Assembly (NCBI GenBank): GCA_046156035.1
Contig: JBJXEW010000050.1
Location: 62,001-126,000, forward strand
Source: JAEUIX01 sp046156035
GTDB lineage: Bacteria; Planctomycetota; Phycisphaerae; Phycisphaerales; UBA1924
Direction: 5' to 3'
Length of the DNA: 64,000 nucleotides
The number at the start of each line of letters is the position of its first letter. Positions within the stretch are counted from its first letter, which is position 1. The notes under the pieces were generated by a model. The model saw nothing but the letters and a program-made list of their open reading frames with translations, had not been told where the DNA came from and made no database searches. Both the position numbers and the translations under genes were made by a program. Of the stretch, positions 1-9,421 are shown piece by piece.

Positions 1-1
1 T

Positions 2-1411
2 GACATCACGGAGGCCACGATCGACCCGGCCGAATGGGGCAAGAACTTCCCGCGCCAGTACGACGGGTACATCCGCACCACCGACAACGAGCAGGCCCGG
101 TTCAAGTGGAGCGAGGGGCGTCCGCCCGAGGAGGAAGACCCCGCCGCGCGGGCCGATGGCGGCGATGCCAAGGCCGACTCAAAGTTGGAAGGCGACCCGC
201 GCCTCCGGACCATCTTCAACGGGTACGCGTTCGCCATTGACTACCGCGAGCGTCGTGGGCACGCGTTCATGCTGGGCGACCAGCGCGACACCGAGCGCGT
301 CAAGCAAAGGCCGCAGCCCGGCGCGTGCCTGGCCTGCCACGCCTCCAACGTGGTGGCCTACCGGGAGGCGGGCCTGAAACTCGGCGCGCCGGGCCTGCTC
401 TCCGACCCGCTCACGTCGGCGAACGGGCAGAAGCAACTCTTCGGCGGCTGGGAGCATGTGAACGCCATGACCTACACCGACGCGACGGCGCTCGTCGGCC
501 ACCCCGTGACGTGCCTGGACTGCCACGACCCCAAGACCATGGTGCTGCGCATCACCCGCCCGGCCTTTCTGGAGGGTGTTGCGAACCTGGCCCGCTCCGA
601 CGACCCGGTGCAGCACCTGCCCAGCGTTGAGCAGTGGCGCCGTGGGGATCGCAAGCGGGCGTACGACCCGAACAGTCTGGCCAGCCGCCAGGAAATGCGG
701 TCGCTGTCGTGCGCGCAGTGCCACGTGGAGTACTACTTCAAGGGCGACCAGAAGCGCCTGACGTTCCCGTGGCACAACGGCCTGAAGGTGGAGCAGGTGG
801 AGGCGTATTACGACGAGGTCGGCTGGGACGACTGGACCCACAAGGACTCCGGGGCCAAGGTCCTCAAGGCCCAGCACCCCGAGTTTGAGTTGTGGAGCCA
901 GGGCATTCACGCCCGCAGCGGCGTTTCGTGCGCAGACTGCCACATGCCCTACAAGCGCGAGGGGGCCATGAAGTTCACCGATCACCAGGTGCAGACGCCC
1001 ATGGCCCACGTGAACGTGTCGTGCCAGACGTGCCACAACTACACGGAGACCGAGATCAAGTCGCGCGTGGACCAGATCCAGAAACGGACAAAGGCCCACC
1101 TGGACAGGGCGGAGATCGCCGTGGTTGAACTCATCAACGCCATCAAGGGCGCGCAGGCCGCGGGTGCGACGGATGGCCAACTCGGCGCGGCCCGCGATCT
1201 GCAGCGCAAGGCCCAATGGCGGGCGGACTTTATCAACGCGGAGAACTCGATGGGCTTTCATGCGCCGGCGGAGACGCTGCGCATCCTGGGCGAGTCCATT
1301 GACTATGCGCGTCAGGGGATCACCGACATCGCCAGACTGCGGCCCGGGCCGGCCGCCGCGCCGGCGGGCGCACCGCGGGCCGACACACAGAGCCCATCGC
1401 GGGCTCCATGA
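2..1411 (+). CDS. nrfA: Cytochrome c552 ammonia-forming nitrite reductase NrfA (5' end cut off)
   Basis: The frame is open from the window edge and encodes the last 469 residues of a periplasmic pentahaem enzyme that reduces nitrite to ammonium with six electrons. Five haem motifs are visible: CLACH (residues 109-113 of the fragment), CLDCH (171), CAQCH (237), CADCH (310) and CQTCH (341). The third is followed by VEYYF, which carries the active-site Tyr, and SQGIHARSG before haem 4 carries the expected active-site His. The first haem has a His ligand (CXXCH) rather than the Lys (CXXCK) of the E. coli and Wolinella enzymes, so it belongs to the CXXCH type. The tail after haem 5 is the usual long helix. 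The small-subunit partner NrfH, if present, would lie upstream of the window. Family assignment is firm; the physiological direction and substrate are inferred. Confidence 0.93.
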   Translation, partial: DITEATIDPAEWGKNFPRQYDGYIRTTDNEQARFKWSEGRPPEEEDPAARADGGDAKADSKLEGDPRLRTIFNGYAFAIDYRERRGHAFMLGDQRDTERVKQRPQPGACLACHASNVVAYREAGLKLGAPGLLSDPLTSANGQKQLFGGWEHVNAMTYTDATALVGHPVTCLDCHDPKTMVLRITRPAFLEGVANLARSDDPVQHLPSVEQWRRGDRKRAYDPNSLASRQEMRSLSCAQCHVEYYFKGDQKRLTFPWHNGLKVEQVEAYYDEVGWDDWTHKDSGAKVLKAQHPEFELWSQGIHARSGVSCADCHMPYKREGAMKFTDHQVQTPMAHVNVSCQTCHNYTETEIKSRVDQIQKRTKAHLDRAEIAVVELINAIKGAQAAGATDGQLGAARDLQRKAQWRADFINAENSMGFHAPAETLRILGESIDYARQGITDIARLRPGPAAAPAGAPRADTQSPSRAP

Positions 1412-1416
1412 GCCCG
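1400..1416 (+). terminator. Hairpin overlapping the nrfA stop codon
   Basis: A perfect 7-bp stem (CGGGCTC, loop CAT, GAGCCCG) spans the TGA stop of nrfA. No T-run follows, so it could be a weak or Rho-assisted terminator, an mRNA-end stabiliser, or chance in GC-rich DNA. Confidence 0.3.
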
Positions 1417-1449
1417 GAAAGAGTCTTGCACCGGAACCCGCCCCGCCCC

Positions 1450-2901
1450 TCAGAACAGCACCTGCATCTGCACGCGCACGGCCGCGGCACCCGCGTCGGT
1501 GCTGCGCAAGCCTCCACCCCCGGTGGTCACGGTTGAAGCCCCGCTGAAGAGTGTGGGCACCAGGATGGCCCCCGCGGCGTTGGTTGTGGGTTGCAAGGCC
1601 ACCACCACGTCGGCGGTGAGTTTGGCCGCGTGCCCGGCGAAGTAGTGGATGAGGCCCAGGGTGAGAAAGTCCTGCCGGTCATCGACGAAGCCGCGGTCGG
1701 AGTCGTAGAACGTCGCGTCGTAGCGGATGAACGCCTCGTCGTGCTTGAGGAAGCGATAGCCGGCCTGCGTCATGAGGCCGTAGTCGTCGGTGGATGCCGC
1801 CGCGATCTGCGGGGGCACGTTGGGGCGGTGTGCGCTCATGCCCATGAACTGGGCGTAGAAGTTCCAGCCCGCACCCTTGAGCATCGCGTCAGCGGTGTAT
1901 CCGAGGAGCGTGGTATCGGCCTGGCCGCCCCCCCCACCCGTGTCGCGTGTGTTGCTTGAGCCTTGCACAAGCAGGGCGCACCCGAGATTGAACACCCACG
2001 GCGAGTCGTGCCCGCTGCTGAACTCATCAAAGTCGCTCACCTTGCCGACGGGCGACCAATCCACGCGGCCCGTGAACGCGTAGTCGCTCTCGGCCGCGCT
2101 GGGAGCGCCGGCCGCGGTCGCGAAGTCGGTGTTGGCGGTGTTCAGTCCGTCAAACAGGAGCAGCAGCACGCGATGGTCCGGCCGGGAGTAGCCGAGTTCG
2201 ACCCCCTGGCTGCGCCCCTGCACGAACGCGGCGGTGGCCTGCGAAGTTTCGACGGCGAGGCGTTTGGCGTCGTCCATGTACTCCTCGCGCACAAAGGGCG
2301 GCTTGAACTGGCCCACCTTCACCGCCCAACCATCGCCGAGTTTGTACGCAACGAGTGCATCGCGCAGGATCATGTTGCCGCCGCCGCTGACGTCGGTGAA
2401 CTCGCCCATGACCACGTATGTCAGATCCGGGTCCACGGCGTGGCCGGAGAGGCGCAGGCGTGCGCGGCGCATCTGGAAGCCGCCTTCGAGGGCGTTGTCG
2501 TTGCCCGCCACGCCGGTGGGGGCGCTGCCGCTGTCACGGAACACGGCGTAATAGCGGAGTTGAATCTGGCCGGAGAAGTTGAGGCGGAAGCGGTTGTCGG
2601 CGCTGGCAACAAAGAAGCGGCCGTCGTGGCCACCCGTGCAACCGGCCGGGCCGTCGCCAGCCGCGAGCAAACTGTGGCGCGACCGGGCCTCGGCCAGCAT
2701 TTCTGCGACCATCGCGCGCACATCGTCGGCCACACGGTGGCCGGCGGTGCTGCTGGCGGGCTCTGCGTGCGACCAGCGCCGGACCGGCTCGTCGGCTCCA
2801 CCACCGGACGCGAAGCCGGTGGGGCCGGTCTGTGCGCGTGCGGCCGCGCTGAGCGTGAAGGAGGAACCCGCGAGCAGCACGAACCAGACCACCTTCATCA
2901 T
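1450..2901 (-). CDS. OprP/OprO-like phosphate-selective porin family protein
   Basis: A 483-residue outer-membrane barrel protein. It starts MMKVVWFVLLAG with a signal peptide ending near AARAQ, and GGAG lies 6 bases before the ATG. After a short helical segment (VRAMVAEMLAEAR) the barrel begins with FRLNFSGQIQLRYY and continues as alternating amphipathic strands rich in aromatic residues. It ends in VQMQVLF, the C-terminal Phe typical of barrels inserted by the Bam machinery. It is a clear paralogue of the next porin: both share GVAGND(N), the early FSG strand and the YDATFYD(S/G)DR(G/N)F segment. The family forms anion or phosphate channels, but specificity cannot be read here. It is convergent with nrfA. 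Confidence 0.85.
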   Translation of the reverse strand: MMKVVWFVLLAGSSFTLSAAARAQTGPTGFASGGGADEPVRRWSHAEPASSTAGHRVADDVRAMVAEMLAEARSRHSLLAAGDGPAGCTGGHDGRFFVASADNRFRLNFSGQIQLRYYAVFRDSGSAPTGVAGNDNALEGGFQMRRARLRLSGHAVDPDLTYVVMGEFTDVSGGGNMILRDALVAYKLGDGWAVKVGQFKPPFVREEYMDDAKRLAVETSQATAAFVQGRSQGVELGYSRPDHRVLLLLFDGLNTANTDFATAAGAPSAAESDYAFTGRVDWSPVGKVSDFDEFSSGHDSPWVFNLGCALLVQGSSNTRDTGGGGGQADTTLLGYTADAMLKGAGWNFYAQFMGMSAHRPNVPPQIAAASTDDYGLMTQAGYRFLKHDEAFIRYDATFYDSDRGFVDDRQDFLTLGLIHYFAGHAAKLTADVVVALQPTTNAAGAILVPTLFSGASTVTTGGGGLRSTDAGAAAVRVQMQVLF

Positions 2902-2970
2902 CGGGCTCCGTGACGGACGCGGCTGAGGATACTGGCGGGGGCGGCGGCGAGGGTGTGGTTGCGCGATGTG

Positions 2971-3013
2971 CTCAAAAAGGAAAACCGGCCGGACCCGATG
3001 GGGCCCGGCCGGT
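2971..3013 (-). terminator. Rho-independent terminator of the second porin gene
   Basis: On the minus strand a 13-bp stem with one mismatch (arms 3001-3013 and 2984-2996, 4-base loop) is followed by a T-rich run, TTTTCCTTTTTGAG. It sits about 60 bases past the stop of the porin at 3075-4463 and so separates the two porin transcripts. Confidence 0.8.
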
Positions 3014-3074
3014 CAAGATGCAAGAAGTGTTCTCAGATCAAGCCCGGTCGGGCGTGTGCCCGGCCGGAAGGGAT

Positions 3075-4463
3075 TCAGAACATGAACTGGAACTGCACAC
3101 GCAGGGCGATGCTGGTGTCGTCGCGGCTGGGCAGGAGGCCCTGGGCCGTGCCGATGGCGCTGCCACCGAAGGAGGTGGGCGAGCCAGCGATGGTCGGGTT
3201 GACACCCACGCCGCCGACGGGTGCCGGTGCGGTGGCGCCCAACTCGGTGGGCTGCAGGCTCAGGATCGCATCCACCGTGAGGCGGGCGGCCTGACCGGCG
3301 AAGTAGTGGTTGACGCCGAAGGTCAGGAAGTCCTGGCGGTCGTTCTCGAAGTTGCGGTCGCCGTCGTAGAAGGTGGCGTCGTAGCGGATGAAGGCCTCGG
3401 TCTCCTTCACGAAGCGCCATGCGCCCTGAAGCACCACGCCGTAGTCGTCGAAGTTGTCGGGAGCGACGGTGCCGGGCTGGAAGTCGGTGTTGGCACCGAT
3501 GAACGCGCCGAAGAGGCTGAAGCCCGAGCCCTTGAGCATGGCGTCGATGGTGTAGGCGGAGTAGCGGTTGTCGCGCTGCTGAAGCGGAGCGGCCGCGTTG
3601 TCATTCGTGTTGGAGGTGTCTTCGATGTGCAGAGCCGCGCCGATGTAGCCGGCGAACTCATCATCCTGCTTGCTGGTGAACTGGTCGAAGTTCTCCAGTT
3701 TGCCGGCGAAGGCCCAGTCACCGCGAGCGGTGAAGGCGTAAGCGCGCTCGGCGTAGTTGGGGCCACCGGCCGCGGTGGCGAAGTCGGTGTTGGCGCTCTG
3801 GAGGCCGTCGCTGAAGGCGCCCACGAAGCGCCACTCGTCGGCGCGGTAGCCGAGTTCAACACCCTGGCTGCGGCCCTGGGTGAAGACGAAGTTGGTCACC
3901 GAGCGCTCGGCGGCCATCTGGTAGGTGTCGAAGATGTTCTCTTCCTTCAGGAAGCCGAGGCGGAACTGGCCGCCCTTGATCCACCAGCCGCTGCCGAGGT
4001 TGTAGGAGAAGAAGGCATCGCGGAGGTTGAAGTCGCCACCGGTGTTGTTGTCGGAGAACTCGCCGTTGATGACGTACTTGAAGTCGGGGTTGATGACGTG
4101 GCCATCGAACTGCAGGTACGTGCGGTGGTTGGTGAAGCCCGTCTCGAGGTTATTGTCGTTACCCGCAACGCCGGTGGGGGCGTTGCCCGCGCCGTCGTCA
4201 CGGAACGACATCGTGTAGCGCCACTGGCTGTAGCCGCTGAAGTTGATGCGGAAGTTGTTGTCGCTGGAGGCGATGAAGAAGTTCTTGTCGTAGCCGGCCG
4301 TGCCGCCGCCCTGGAGGAGGCTGCTGCGCGTCTCAGCGTCGGACAACATCTCGCTCACAATCGCCCGGACCTCGTCCCGGCTGACGGCGGGCTGGTCGGC
4401 GAGAGCAACGCTGCTCAGGCTGGCCGCGGCGCCCGCGAGCACAAACAGATTCTTCGTGGTCAT
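3075..4463 (-). CDS. OprP/OprO-like phosphate-selective porin family protein (paralogue)
   Basis: A 462-residue porin. The start MTTKNLFVLAGAAASL was chosen because AAGGAG lies 9 bases upstream and a signal peptide follows, ending near VALA; the frame is open further upstream without such signals. The helical segment EVRAIVSEMLSDAETRSSL matches the one in the neighbouring porin. Barrel strands start at FRINFSGYSQWRYT and the protein ends VQFQFMF, giving the C-terminal Phe. About 460 residues is normal for the family. It lies divergent from a PhoB-type response regulator, which would fit phosphate-linked control, although no clear Pho box was found. A good intrinsic terminator follows it. Confidence 0.87.
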   Translation of the reverse strand: MTTKNLFVLAGAAASLSSVALADQPAVSRDEVRAIVSEMLSDAETRSSLLQGGGTAGYDKNFFIASSDNNFRINFSGYSQWRYTMSFRDDGAGNAPTGVAGNDNNLETGFTNHRTYLQFDGHVINPDFKYVINGEFSDNNTGGDFNLRDAFFSYNLGSGWWIKGGQFRLGFLKEENIFDTYQMAAERSVTNFVFTQGRSQGVELGYRADEWRFVGAFSDGLQSANTDFATAAGGPNYAERAYAFTARGDWAFAGKLENFDQFTSKQDDEFAGYIGAALHIEDTSNTNDNAAAPLQQRDNRYSAYTIDAMLKGSGFSLFGAFIGANTDFQPGTVAPDNFDDYGVVLQGAWRFVKETEAFIRYDATFYDGDRNFENDRQDFLTFGVNHYFAGQAARLTVDAILSLQPTELGATAPAPVGGVGVNPTIAGSPTSFGGSAIGTAQGLLPSRDDTSIALRVQFQFMF

Positions 4464-5034
4464 TTCAAGGCTCCTTGCATCCGAGACGCTCGAATCTGAT
4501 TTGCGACGCGCGTCTCGATTCGCGCCGCGACCTTTTGTTTTCGCGCCCGTCGAGCGAGACCCCTCCAAGGAATCCCGCACATCCGTGCGCCCCGTGGCTC
4601 CGCCGCCGCGTCTTTCGTCCGCGATCACGGCGTGCCTCAAATAATCCGACTCATTTTTCAAACCGGTCAAATGTGCTTGCCCGACGAACACAGGAACGCA
4701 GTGTACCTTGGGGCCAGCCGACAAGATGGTATCCACTAAACTAGCAAACGCCAACACCTATCGGCGAATAATCCGGCCAGCACGAGCCCATCCCCAAGTT
4801 TTCCGGATATTCCACACAGCCCGCCCCACCGGCCGCGCTGGATGTGTGCCAAACAAAAACAGATCAGTCAATCGTCTTGACGAGAACTTCACCGTGTTTT
4901 CCGGTGTTGCGCGGCCGGGGGGTCGCGCCTCTGTGGTACCCTCCATCCTCGTAACGGGCCGCCTCGGGCCCGCGGGCCATCCAGCGGCGCGCCACCGGAA
5001 AGCAGTCACGCACGGTTTTTGTTTGGACAATCCT
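4464..5034. other. Divergent intergenic region between porin and response regulator
   Basis: About 570 bases without a convincing gene. It is less GC-rich than its surroundings around 4640-4770. An imperfect direct repeat, TTTCAAACCGGTCAAA near 4655, repeats TCAAA at 9-base spacing, but this is not the 11-base spacing of a Pho box. The porin ribosome binding site (AAGGAG) lies at the left edge. The frame of the response regulator is open back to 4708, but the conserved receiver domain begins only at 5035, so I treat the upstream part as leader DNA. Confidence 0.5.
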
Positions 5035-5745
5035 GTGACAGATCGTCGGATCATACTAGTAGAGGACGAGCGCGACCTGGGCGAGTTGGTTGCTTACAAC
5101 CTCCGCCGCGCTGGCTATATCCCCACGGTCATTACCGACGGCCTCTCCGGTCTGGCTGCGATCCGCTCGACCAGTCCAGACCTGGTGATTCTGGACCTGA
5201 TGCTGCCCGGCATGACCGGCACCGAGATTGCCCGCAGTTTGCGGGCGGACCCCTCCACCGCCACCATCCCCATTGTGATGCTCACCGCTCGCGCGGAGGA
5301 GGCGGACCAGATCAGCGGCTTGGCCATCGGCGCGGACGACTACATCACCAAGCCCTTCTCGATGAAACTGCTCCTGGCCCGTATTGATGCGCTCCTGCGG
5401 CGTGCCGCGGCACCGCCGGCGGGGTCGGGGGCCATTTTGCGGTTCGGACCCATCGAGGCCGATCTCTCAAGCCACCGGCTGTCCAGCGAGGGCCAGGACC
5501 TGAAACTCACCCTCACCGAGTTCAAACTGCTGGTGGCCATGCTGCAGGCACCCAACCGGGTGTTGTCGCGCAACGACCTGATCTCGCGCGTGATGGGGCC
5601 GGGCATCATTGTGACCGCCCGGACGATTGACGTGCACATCGCCGCCATCCGCAAGAAACTCGGTGATGCGGGCAACCACATCCGCACGATCCGCGGCGTG
5701 GGGTATCAATTGTCCGCCGACGCGGATGCACGCGTCGAGGTTTGA
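5035..5745 (+). CDS. OmpR/PhoB-type response regulator
   Basis: A 236-residue two-component regulator starting with GTG (MTDRRIILVEDE); a TTG four codons upstream is an alternative start. The receiver domain (about 1-120) has the acidic pair EDE, the phosphoacceptor Asp in ILDLMLPGMTG, the Thr of MLTAR and the Lys of YITKPFS. The C-terminal winged helix (about 135-230) has LTLTEFKLL, TVDVHI-like RTIDVHIAAIRKKL and the closing TIRGVGYQL. Length and order match PhoB. No histidine kinase lies next to it. It faces away from two phosphate-porin-like genes, which makes a role in phosphate or anion response plausible but unproven. Confidence 0.88.
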   Translation: MTDRRIILVEDERDLGELVAYNLRRAGYIPTVITDGLSGLAAIRSTSPDLVILDLMLPGMTGTEIARSLRADPSTATIPIVMLTARAEEADQISGLAIGADDYITKPFSMKLLLARIDALLRRAAAPPAGSGAILRFGPIEADLSSHRLSSEGQDLKLTLTEFKLLVAMLQAPNRVLSRNDLISRVMGPGIIVTARTIDVHIAAIRKKLGDAGNHIRTIRGVGYQLSADADARVEV

Positions 5746-5828
5746 GGGTTTCATCCCAACTCCCTCAGCCCGGCCCCCTCACCCACTCTCTGCAGCCGGG
5801 AAGGGCCGAATCCGGTACGCTGTGGTCT

Positions 5829-8800
5829 ATGGTCTTTCGCACGCTCGCCGGTGCCGCGGCTATGGCCGCGGGTGTCGCCCTTGCCTCCACCACGCTGGTT
5901 GGGCCGGATCCGCTCCTGCCCCCGGCCAACAGCCCGCGTCGGGCCGACCAATCGTTGAGCGCGCTTGTCGGGGCCACGGTCCATGTCGCGCCCGGCAAGG
6001 TGGTTGAAAAGGCCACCATCGTGATGCGTGGCGGCCTGATCGTGAGCGTGGGTGGCGATGCCCCGCCGGTGGGCGCTGACGTGCGGGAGGGCGCGGGCCT
6101 GCACGTGTACGCGGGCTTTGTTGAGCCTTACCTGGAAGTGGATGCCCCGATGCCCGACCGCGACCAGGTGGGAGGCCACTGGAGCGTGAAGGTGAACCCG
6201 GACCGGTCTGCCTTGCGCGGCAAGGGTGTGGAGGCGGCCACGGCCGAGACGCTGCGCAAGATGGGTTACGGCGCGGCCGCGATCTCGCCCAAGGGGGGTG
6301 TTTTCCGCGGTTCTGGTGCGCTGGTGTCTCTGGCGAAGCCGGACGAAGACGCTTCGCAGGCCCGGCCGCCGGTGTATCTGCCGCGCGTGTACGACGTGGT
6401 GGCGTTCGAGACGCGGACCGGCGGCGGCGGTGGTGGAGGGCCGCCGGGTGGAGGGGCGGAGACGGTGAGCCGGTGGGACAACTATCCGGGCTCGCAGATG
6501 GGGGCGATCGCGCTGGTGCGGCAGACGCTTGCGGATGCCGCGTGGCAGCAGGCCGAGCGTGCGGCCAAGCCCGGGTTGCCCGCCAATGCGCTGGATGCGT
6601 TGGCAGTGGACAAGGCGACCCCCGTGCCGCTCGTGTTTGCGGCGGGTGATGAACTGGAGGTGCTGCGGGCCCGCAAGGTCGCGGCAGAGTTCAAGCGCAC
6701 GGCGATGGTGATCGGCTCGGGGACGGAGTATCAGCGGCTGGAGGCGATTGCCAAGGACGCGGGCGCGTTGGTGGTTCCGCTGAACTTTCCCAAGAGGCCG
6801 AGCGTTGCGTCCGTGGGAGACTCGGAGGCTCTGGGCCTGAACGAACTCATGGCGTGGGAGCAGGCCCCGACCAATCCGCGCAGGCTGGTGGCCGCGGGCG
6901 TGAAGCCTGCGCTGACCACGAGCGTTGTGAAGGACCGTTCGAGTTTCTGGGGCAACCTGCGCACCGCCATCCGCCACGGGCTGAGCGAGGATGATGCGCT
7001 GGCGATGCTCACCACCACACCCGCGGCCATGCTGGGCGCGAGCGCGCAACTGGGCACGGTTGAGGCCGGCAAGCGGGCCAACATCGTGGTGGCGGACGGG
7101 CCGATCTTCGCCAAGAAGACCAAGGTGCGCGAGGTGTGGATCGACGGCAAGCGGCACGAGATCAACGCCGCGCCGACGAATCTCAAGGGCGAGTGGGAGG
7201 TGACGATCTCGCCGCCGCCGGACAAGCCGGGGCAGTTGCGGTTGTCCATCAACAAGGACAACGCCATCACGGTGAAGAAACTGGCCGAGGGCGACGAGAA
7301 GAAGGATGCGGTGGCCAAAGCCAAGGCCAGCCGCGTGGAGGGGCGGAGCATCGCGTACACGTTCGATCACGAGGTGTTCGGCTCGGCGGGCATCTTCACG
7401 CTGAGCGGCACGGTGGAGGGCGACACGATCACGGGTGATGCGCTGCGGCAGGACGGCCGGCGCTTCTCGTGGACGGCCAAGCGCATTGCCCCCGAGCCGG
7501 TGGAGCCCAAGAAGGAACCCAAAGAGGACAAGGACGCGAAGAAGGACGGCGCGGTGGAGGGCGGTAAGCCGCCCGATGCGGAGCCGGCAACCCCCGCCGC
7601 GGCGGAGAAGAACGCCGGAGAGAACCCCAAGAAGGACCCGGCGAAAGACGCGGCAAAGAGCGACGAGCCGGGCAAGCCCACGGAGAACCCGGCCTCGGGC
7701 AAGGAGGGCAAAGACGCGAAAGACGGCAAGGACGATGAAGAGGAAGAGGAGCCCGTCAAGGACGTGCCCGAGAAACTTCCCGGCCTGCCCTTCGGGGCGT
7801 ATGCGCTCGAAGCCCTGCCTCCGCAGGGCAAGGTTGCGTTCACGAACTGCACGGTGTGGACGAGCGGCCCGGCGGGGATCATCAAGGACGGCGCGGTGGT
7901 GATCAGCGACGGGAAGATTCAGTACGTGGGTCCCGGGTCCGGGCTGCCGCGCCTGGGCAGTGAGTATCAGACGATTGATTGCGCGGGCAAGCACCTGACG
8001 CCGGGGATCATTGATTGCCACAGCCACACGGGCATCTCGGGCGGCGTGAACGAGGGCGGGCAGGCGGTGACGGCGGAGGTGCGCATCGCGGATGTGACCA
8101 ACCCCGATGCGAGCAACTGGTATCGCCAACTCGCCGGGGGTGTGACGGCGGTGAACAACCTGCACGGCTCGGCCAACCCAATCGGCGGGCAGAGCCAGGT
8201 GAACAAGATCCGCTGGGGCGTGAGCGCGCCGGACGAGATGCACTTTGAGGGGGCGATTCCCGGCATCAAGTTCGCGCTGGGCGAGAACGTGAAGCAGAGC
8301 AACTCCGGCGACCGCAACACCGTGCGCTACCCGCAGACACGCATGGGCGTGGAGACGATCATCCGCGACCGCTTTCTGGCCGCTCGAGACTACGCGGCCG
8401 GCATGAAGGCGGGCGGGAACCCGCGGCGCGACCTTGAGCTGGAAGCCCTGGCCGAGGTGCTGGTGGGAACGCGCCTGGTGCACTGCCACAGTTACCGGCA
8501 GGACGAGATTCTGATGCTGGCGAACGTGGCCAACGAGTTTGGTTTCAAGATCGGCACGTATCAGCACATTCTCGAGGGGTATAAGGCCGCGGAGGCCGTG
8601 AGGCAGTCTGGTGGCGGCTCCGCTTTCTCTGACTGGTGGGCGTACAAGGTGGAGGTGCAGGACGCGATCCCGCAGGCGGGGCCGATCATGCACGAGCAGG
8701 GCGTGGTGGTGAGTTACAACAGCGATTCGGACGAGATGGCCCGGCGCATGAACGTGGAGGCGGCCAAGGGCCACAAGTACAGCCTGCTGCCCGATGGCAC

Positions 8801-9323
8801 GTTCACCGTGAGCCGCGAGGAGGCGTTGAAGTTCGTCACCATCAACCCCGCCAAGCAACTGCGCATTGAGGCGAAGGTGGGCTCGATCGAGGTGGGCAAG
8901 GACGCGGACCTGGCCGTGTGGTCGGGCGATCCGCTCTCGTCCATGAGCCGGTGCGAGCGGACGTTCGTGGATGGGCGGGAGTATTTTTCGCTGGAGAAAG
9001 ATGCCGCGCTGCGCGAGCGCGATGCCAAGGAACGCGCCCGCCTGCTGCAGAAGGTGCTGGTTGGCGACAAGAAGAAGGACGCGAACAGCAAGCCCGGCGA
9101 AGGCTCGGGCCCCGGCGGCGGGGCGGGCCGCCCCGGACGGCGGCCGCCGCAGGATGATGCCGAGGAAACCGACGGGGCGGTGAGCGTGTCGTTGCTGGAG
9201 CGGATGCGCCTGCAAGCCAGCGGAGCGCGGCGTGAGGCGTACATGAACATGGTGCGCAGGGGGATCGACACCGCCGACGCCCGCATGGGCGATTGCGGCT
9301 GCGAAGAAGTGATGTGGCGGTAA
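5829..9323 (+). CDS. Giant exported tandem amidohydrolase
   Basis: 1164 residues from the ATG at 5829 (MVFRTLAGAAAMAAGVALAST, a signal peptide). The frame is open slightly further upstream without a better start. It holds two amidohydrolase units. The first (about 50-450) has the family's C-terminal signature (AAMLG, LGTVEAGKRANIVVAD) but where the metal site should be it reads HVYAGFVEPYLEVD, without the HXH pair. A beta-rich segment (about 455-555) and a Lys/Glu/Pro-rich linker (about 555-645) follow. The second unit has the full metal site: CHSHTG, VHCHSY, TYQHILEG and SYNSDSDEMARR, then IEVGKDADLAVWSGDPL. It is therefore probably a periplasmic imidazolonepropionase- or dipeptidase-like hydrolase with one active and one structural half. 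The substrate is unknown. It is followed by a related gene and an AbgT transporter on the same strand. Confidence 0.82.
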   Translation: MVFRTLAGAAAMAAGVALASTTLVGPDPLLPPANSPRRADQSLSALVGATVHVAPGKVVEKATIVMRGGLIVSVGGDAPPVGADVREGAGLHVYAGFVEPYLEVDAPMPDRDQVGGHWSVKVNPDRSALRGKGVEAATAETLRKMGYGAAAISPKGGVFRGSGALVSLAKPDEDASQARPPVYLPRVYDVVAFETRTGGGGGGGPPGGGAETVSRWDNYPGSQMGAIALVRQTLADAAWQQAERAAKPGLPANALDALAVDKATPVPLVFAAGDELEVLRARKVAAEFKRTAMVIGSGTEYQRLEAIAKDAGALVVPLNFPKRPSVASVGDSEALGLNELMAWEQAPTNPRRLVAAGVKPALTTSVVKDRSSFWGNLRTAIRHGLSEDDALAMLTTTPAAMLGASAQLGTVEAGKRANIVVADGPIFAKKTKVREVWIDGKRHEINAAPTNLKGEWEVTISPPPDKPGQLRLSINKDNAITVKKLAEGDEKKDAVAKAKASRVEGRSIAYTFDHEVFGSAGIFTLSGTVEGDTITGDALRQDGRRFSWTAKRIAPEPVEPKKEPKEDKDAKKDGAVEGGKPPDAEPATPAAAEKNAGENPKKDPAKDAAKSDEPGKPTENPASGKEGKDAKDGKDDEEEEEPVKDVPEKLPGLPFGAYALEALPPQGKVAFTNCTVWTSGPAGIIKDGAVVISDGKIQYVGPGSGLPRLGSEYQTIDCAGKHLTPGIIDCHSHTGISGGVNEGGQAVTAEVRIADVTNPDASNWYRQLAGGVTAVNNLHGSANPIGGQSQVNKIRWGVSAPDEMHFEGAIPGIKFALGENVKQSNSGDRNTVRYPQTRMGVETIIRDRFLAARDYAAGMKAGGNPRRDLELEALAEVLVGTRLVHCHSYRQDEILMLANVANEFGFKIGTYQHILEGYKAAEAVRQSGGGSAFSDWWAYKVEVQDAIPQAGPIMHEQGVVVSYNSDSDEMARRMNVEAAKGHKYSLLPDGTFTVSREEALKFVTINPAKQLRIEAKVGSIEVGKDADLAVWSGDPLSSMSRCERTFVDGREYFSLEKDAALRERDAKERARLLQKVLVGDKKKDANSKPGEGSGPGGGAGRPGRRPPQDDAEETDGAVSVSLLERMRLQASGARREAYMNMVRRGIDTADARMGDCGCEEVMWR

Positions 9324-9326
9324 GCG

Positions 9327-9358
9327 AAAGGGCCAAATAGCAAAGAGCAAATGGCAAA
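9327..9358. repeat. Degenerate GGCAAAT-type tandem tract
   Basis: A short tract of units resembling GGCAAAT/GCCAAAT (GGGCCAAATAGCAAAG, then GCAAATGGCAAAG) directly after the stop of the tandem amidohydrolase. Related tracts occur at 26723, 28111, 28876, 30296 and 32452. Confidence 0.6.
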
Positions 9359-9421
9359 GTGAGGCCGCCCCGTGGCGGCGTGATGTCCGAGATGTTTAGG
9401 CTGCTTTTCTGCGAGACTCTT

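Noticed and set aside
2910..4499. A 529-codon plus-strand open frame opposite the second porin
   Set aside because: The translation is Val/Glu/Gly/Ala-rich without motifs and is the antisense shadow of a clear barrel gene. Long antisense frames are common at this GC content.
4640..4680. Pho box upstream of the porin
   Set aside because: The only direct repeat (TCAAA) has 9-base spacing and lacks the CTGTCAT core, so it was not called.
5751..9350. A 1199-codon minus-strand open frame opposite the tandem amidohydrolase
   Set aside because: Rich in Arg, His and Leu with no recognisable domain, while the plus strand has a signal peptide and metal-site motifs.
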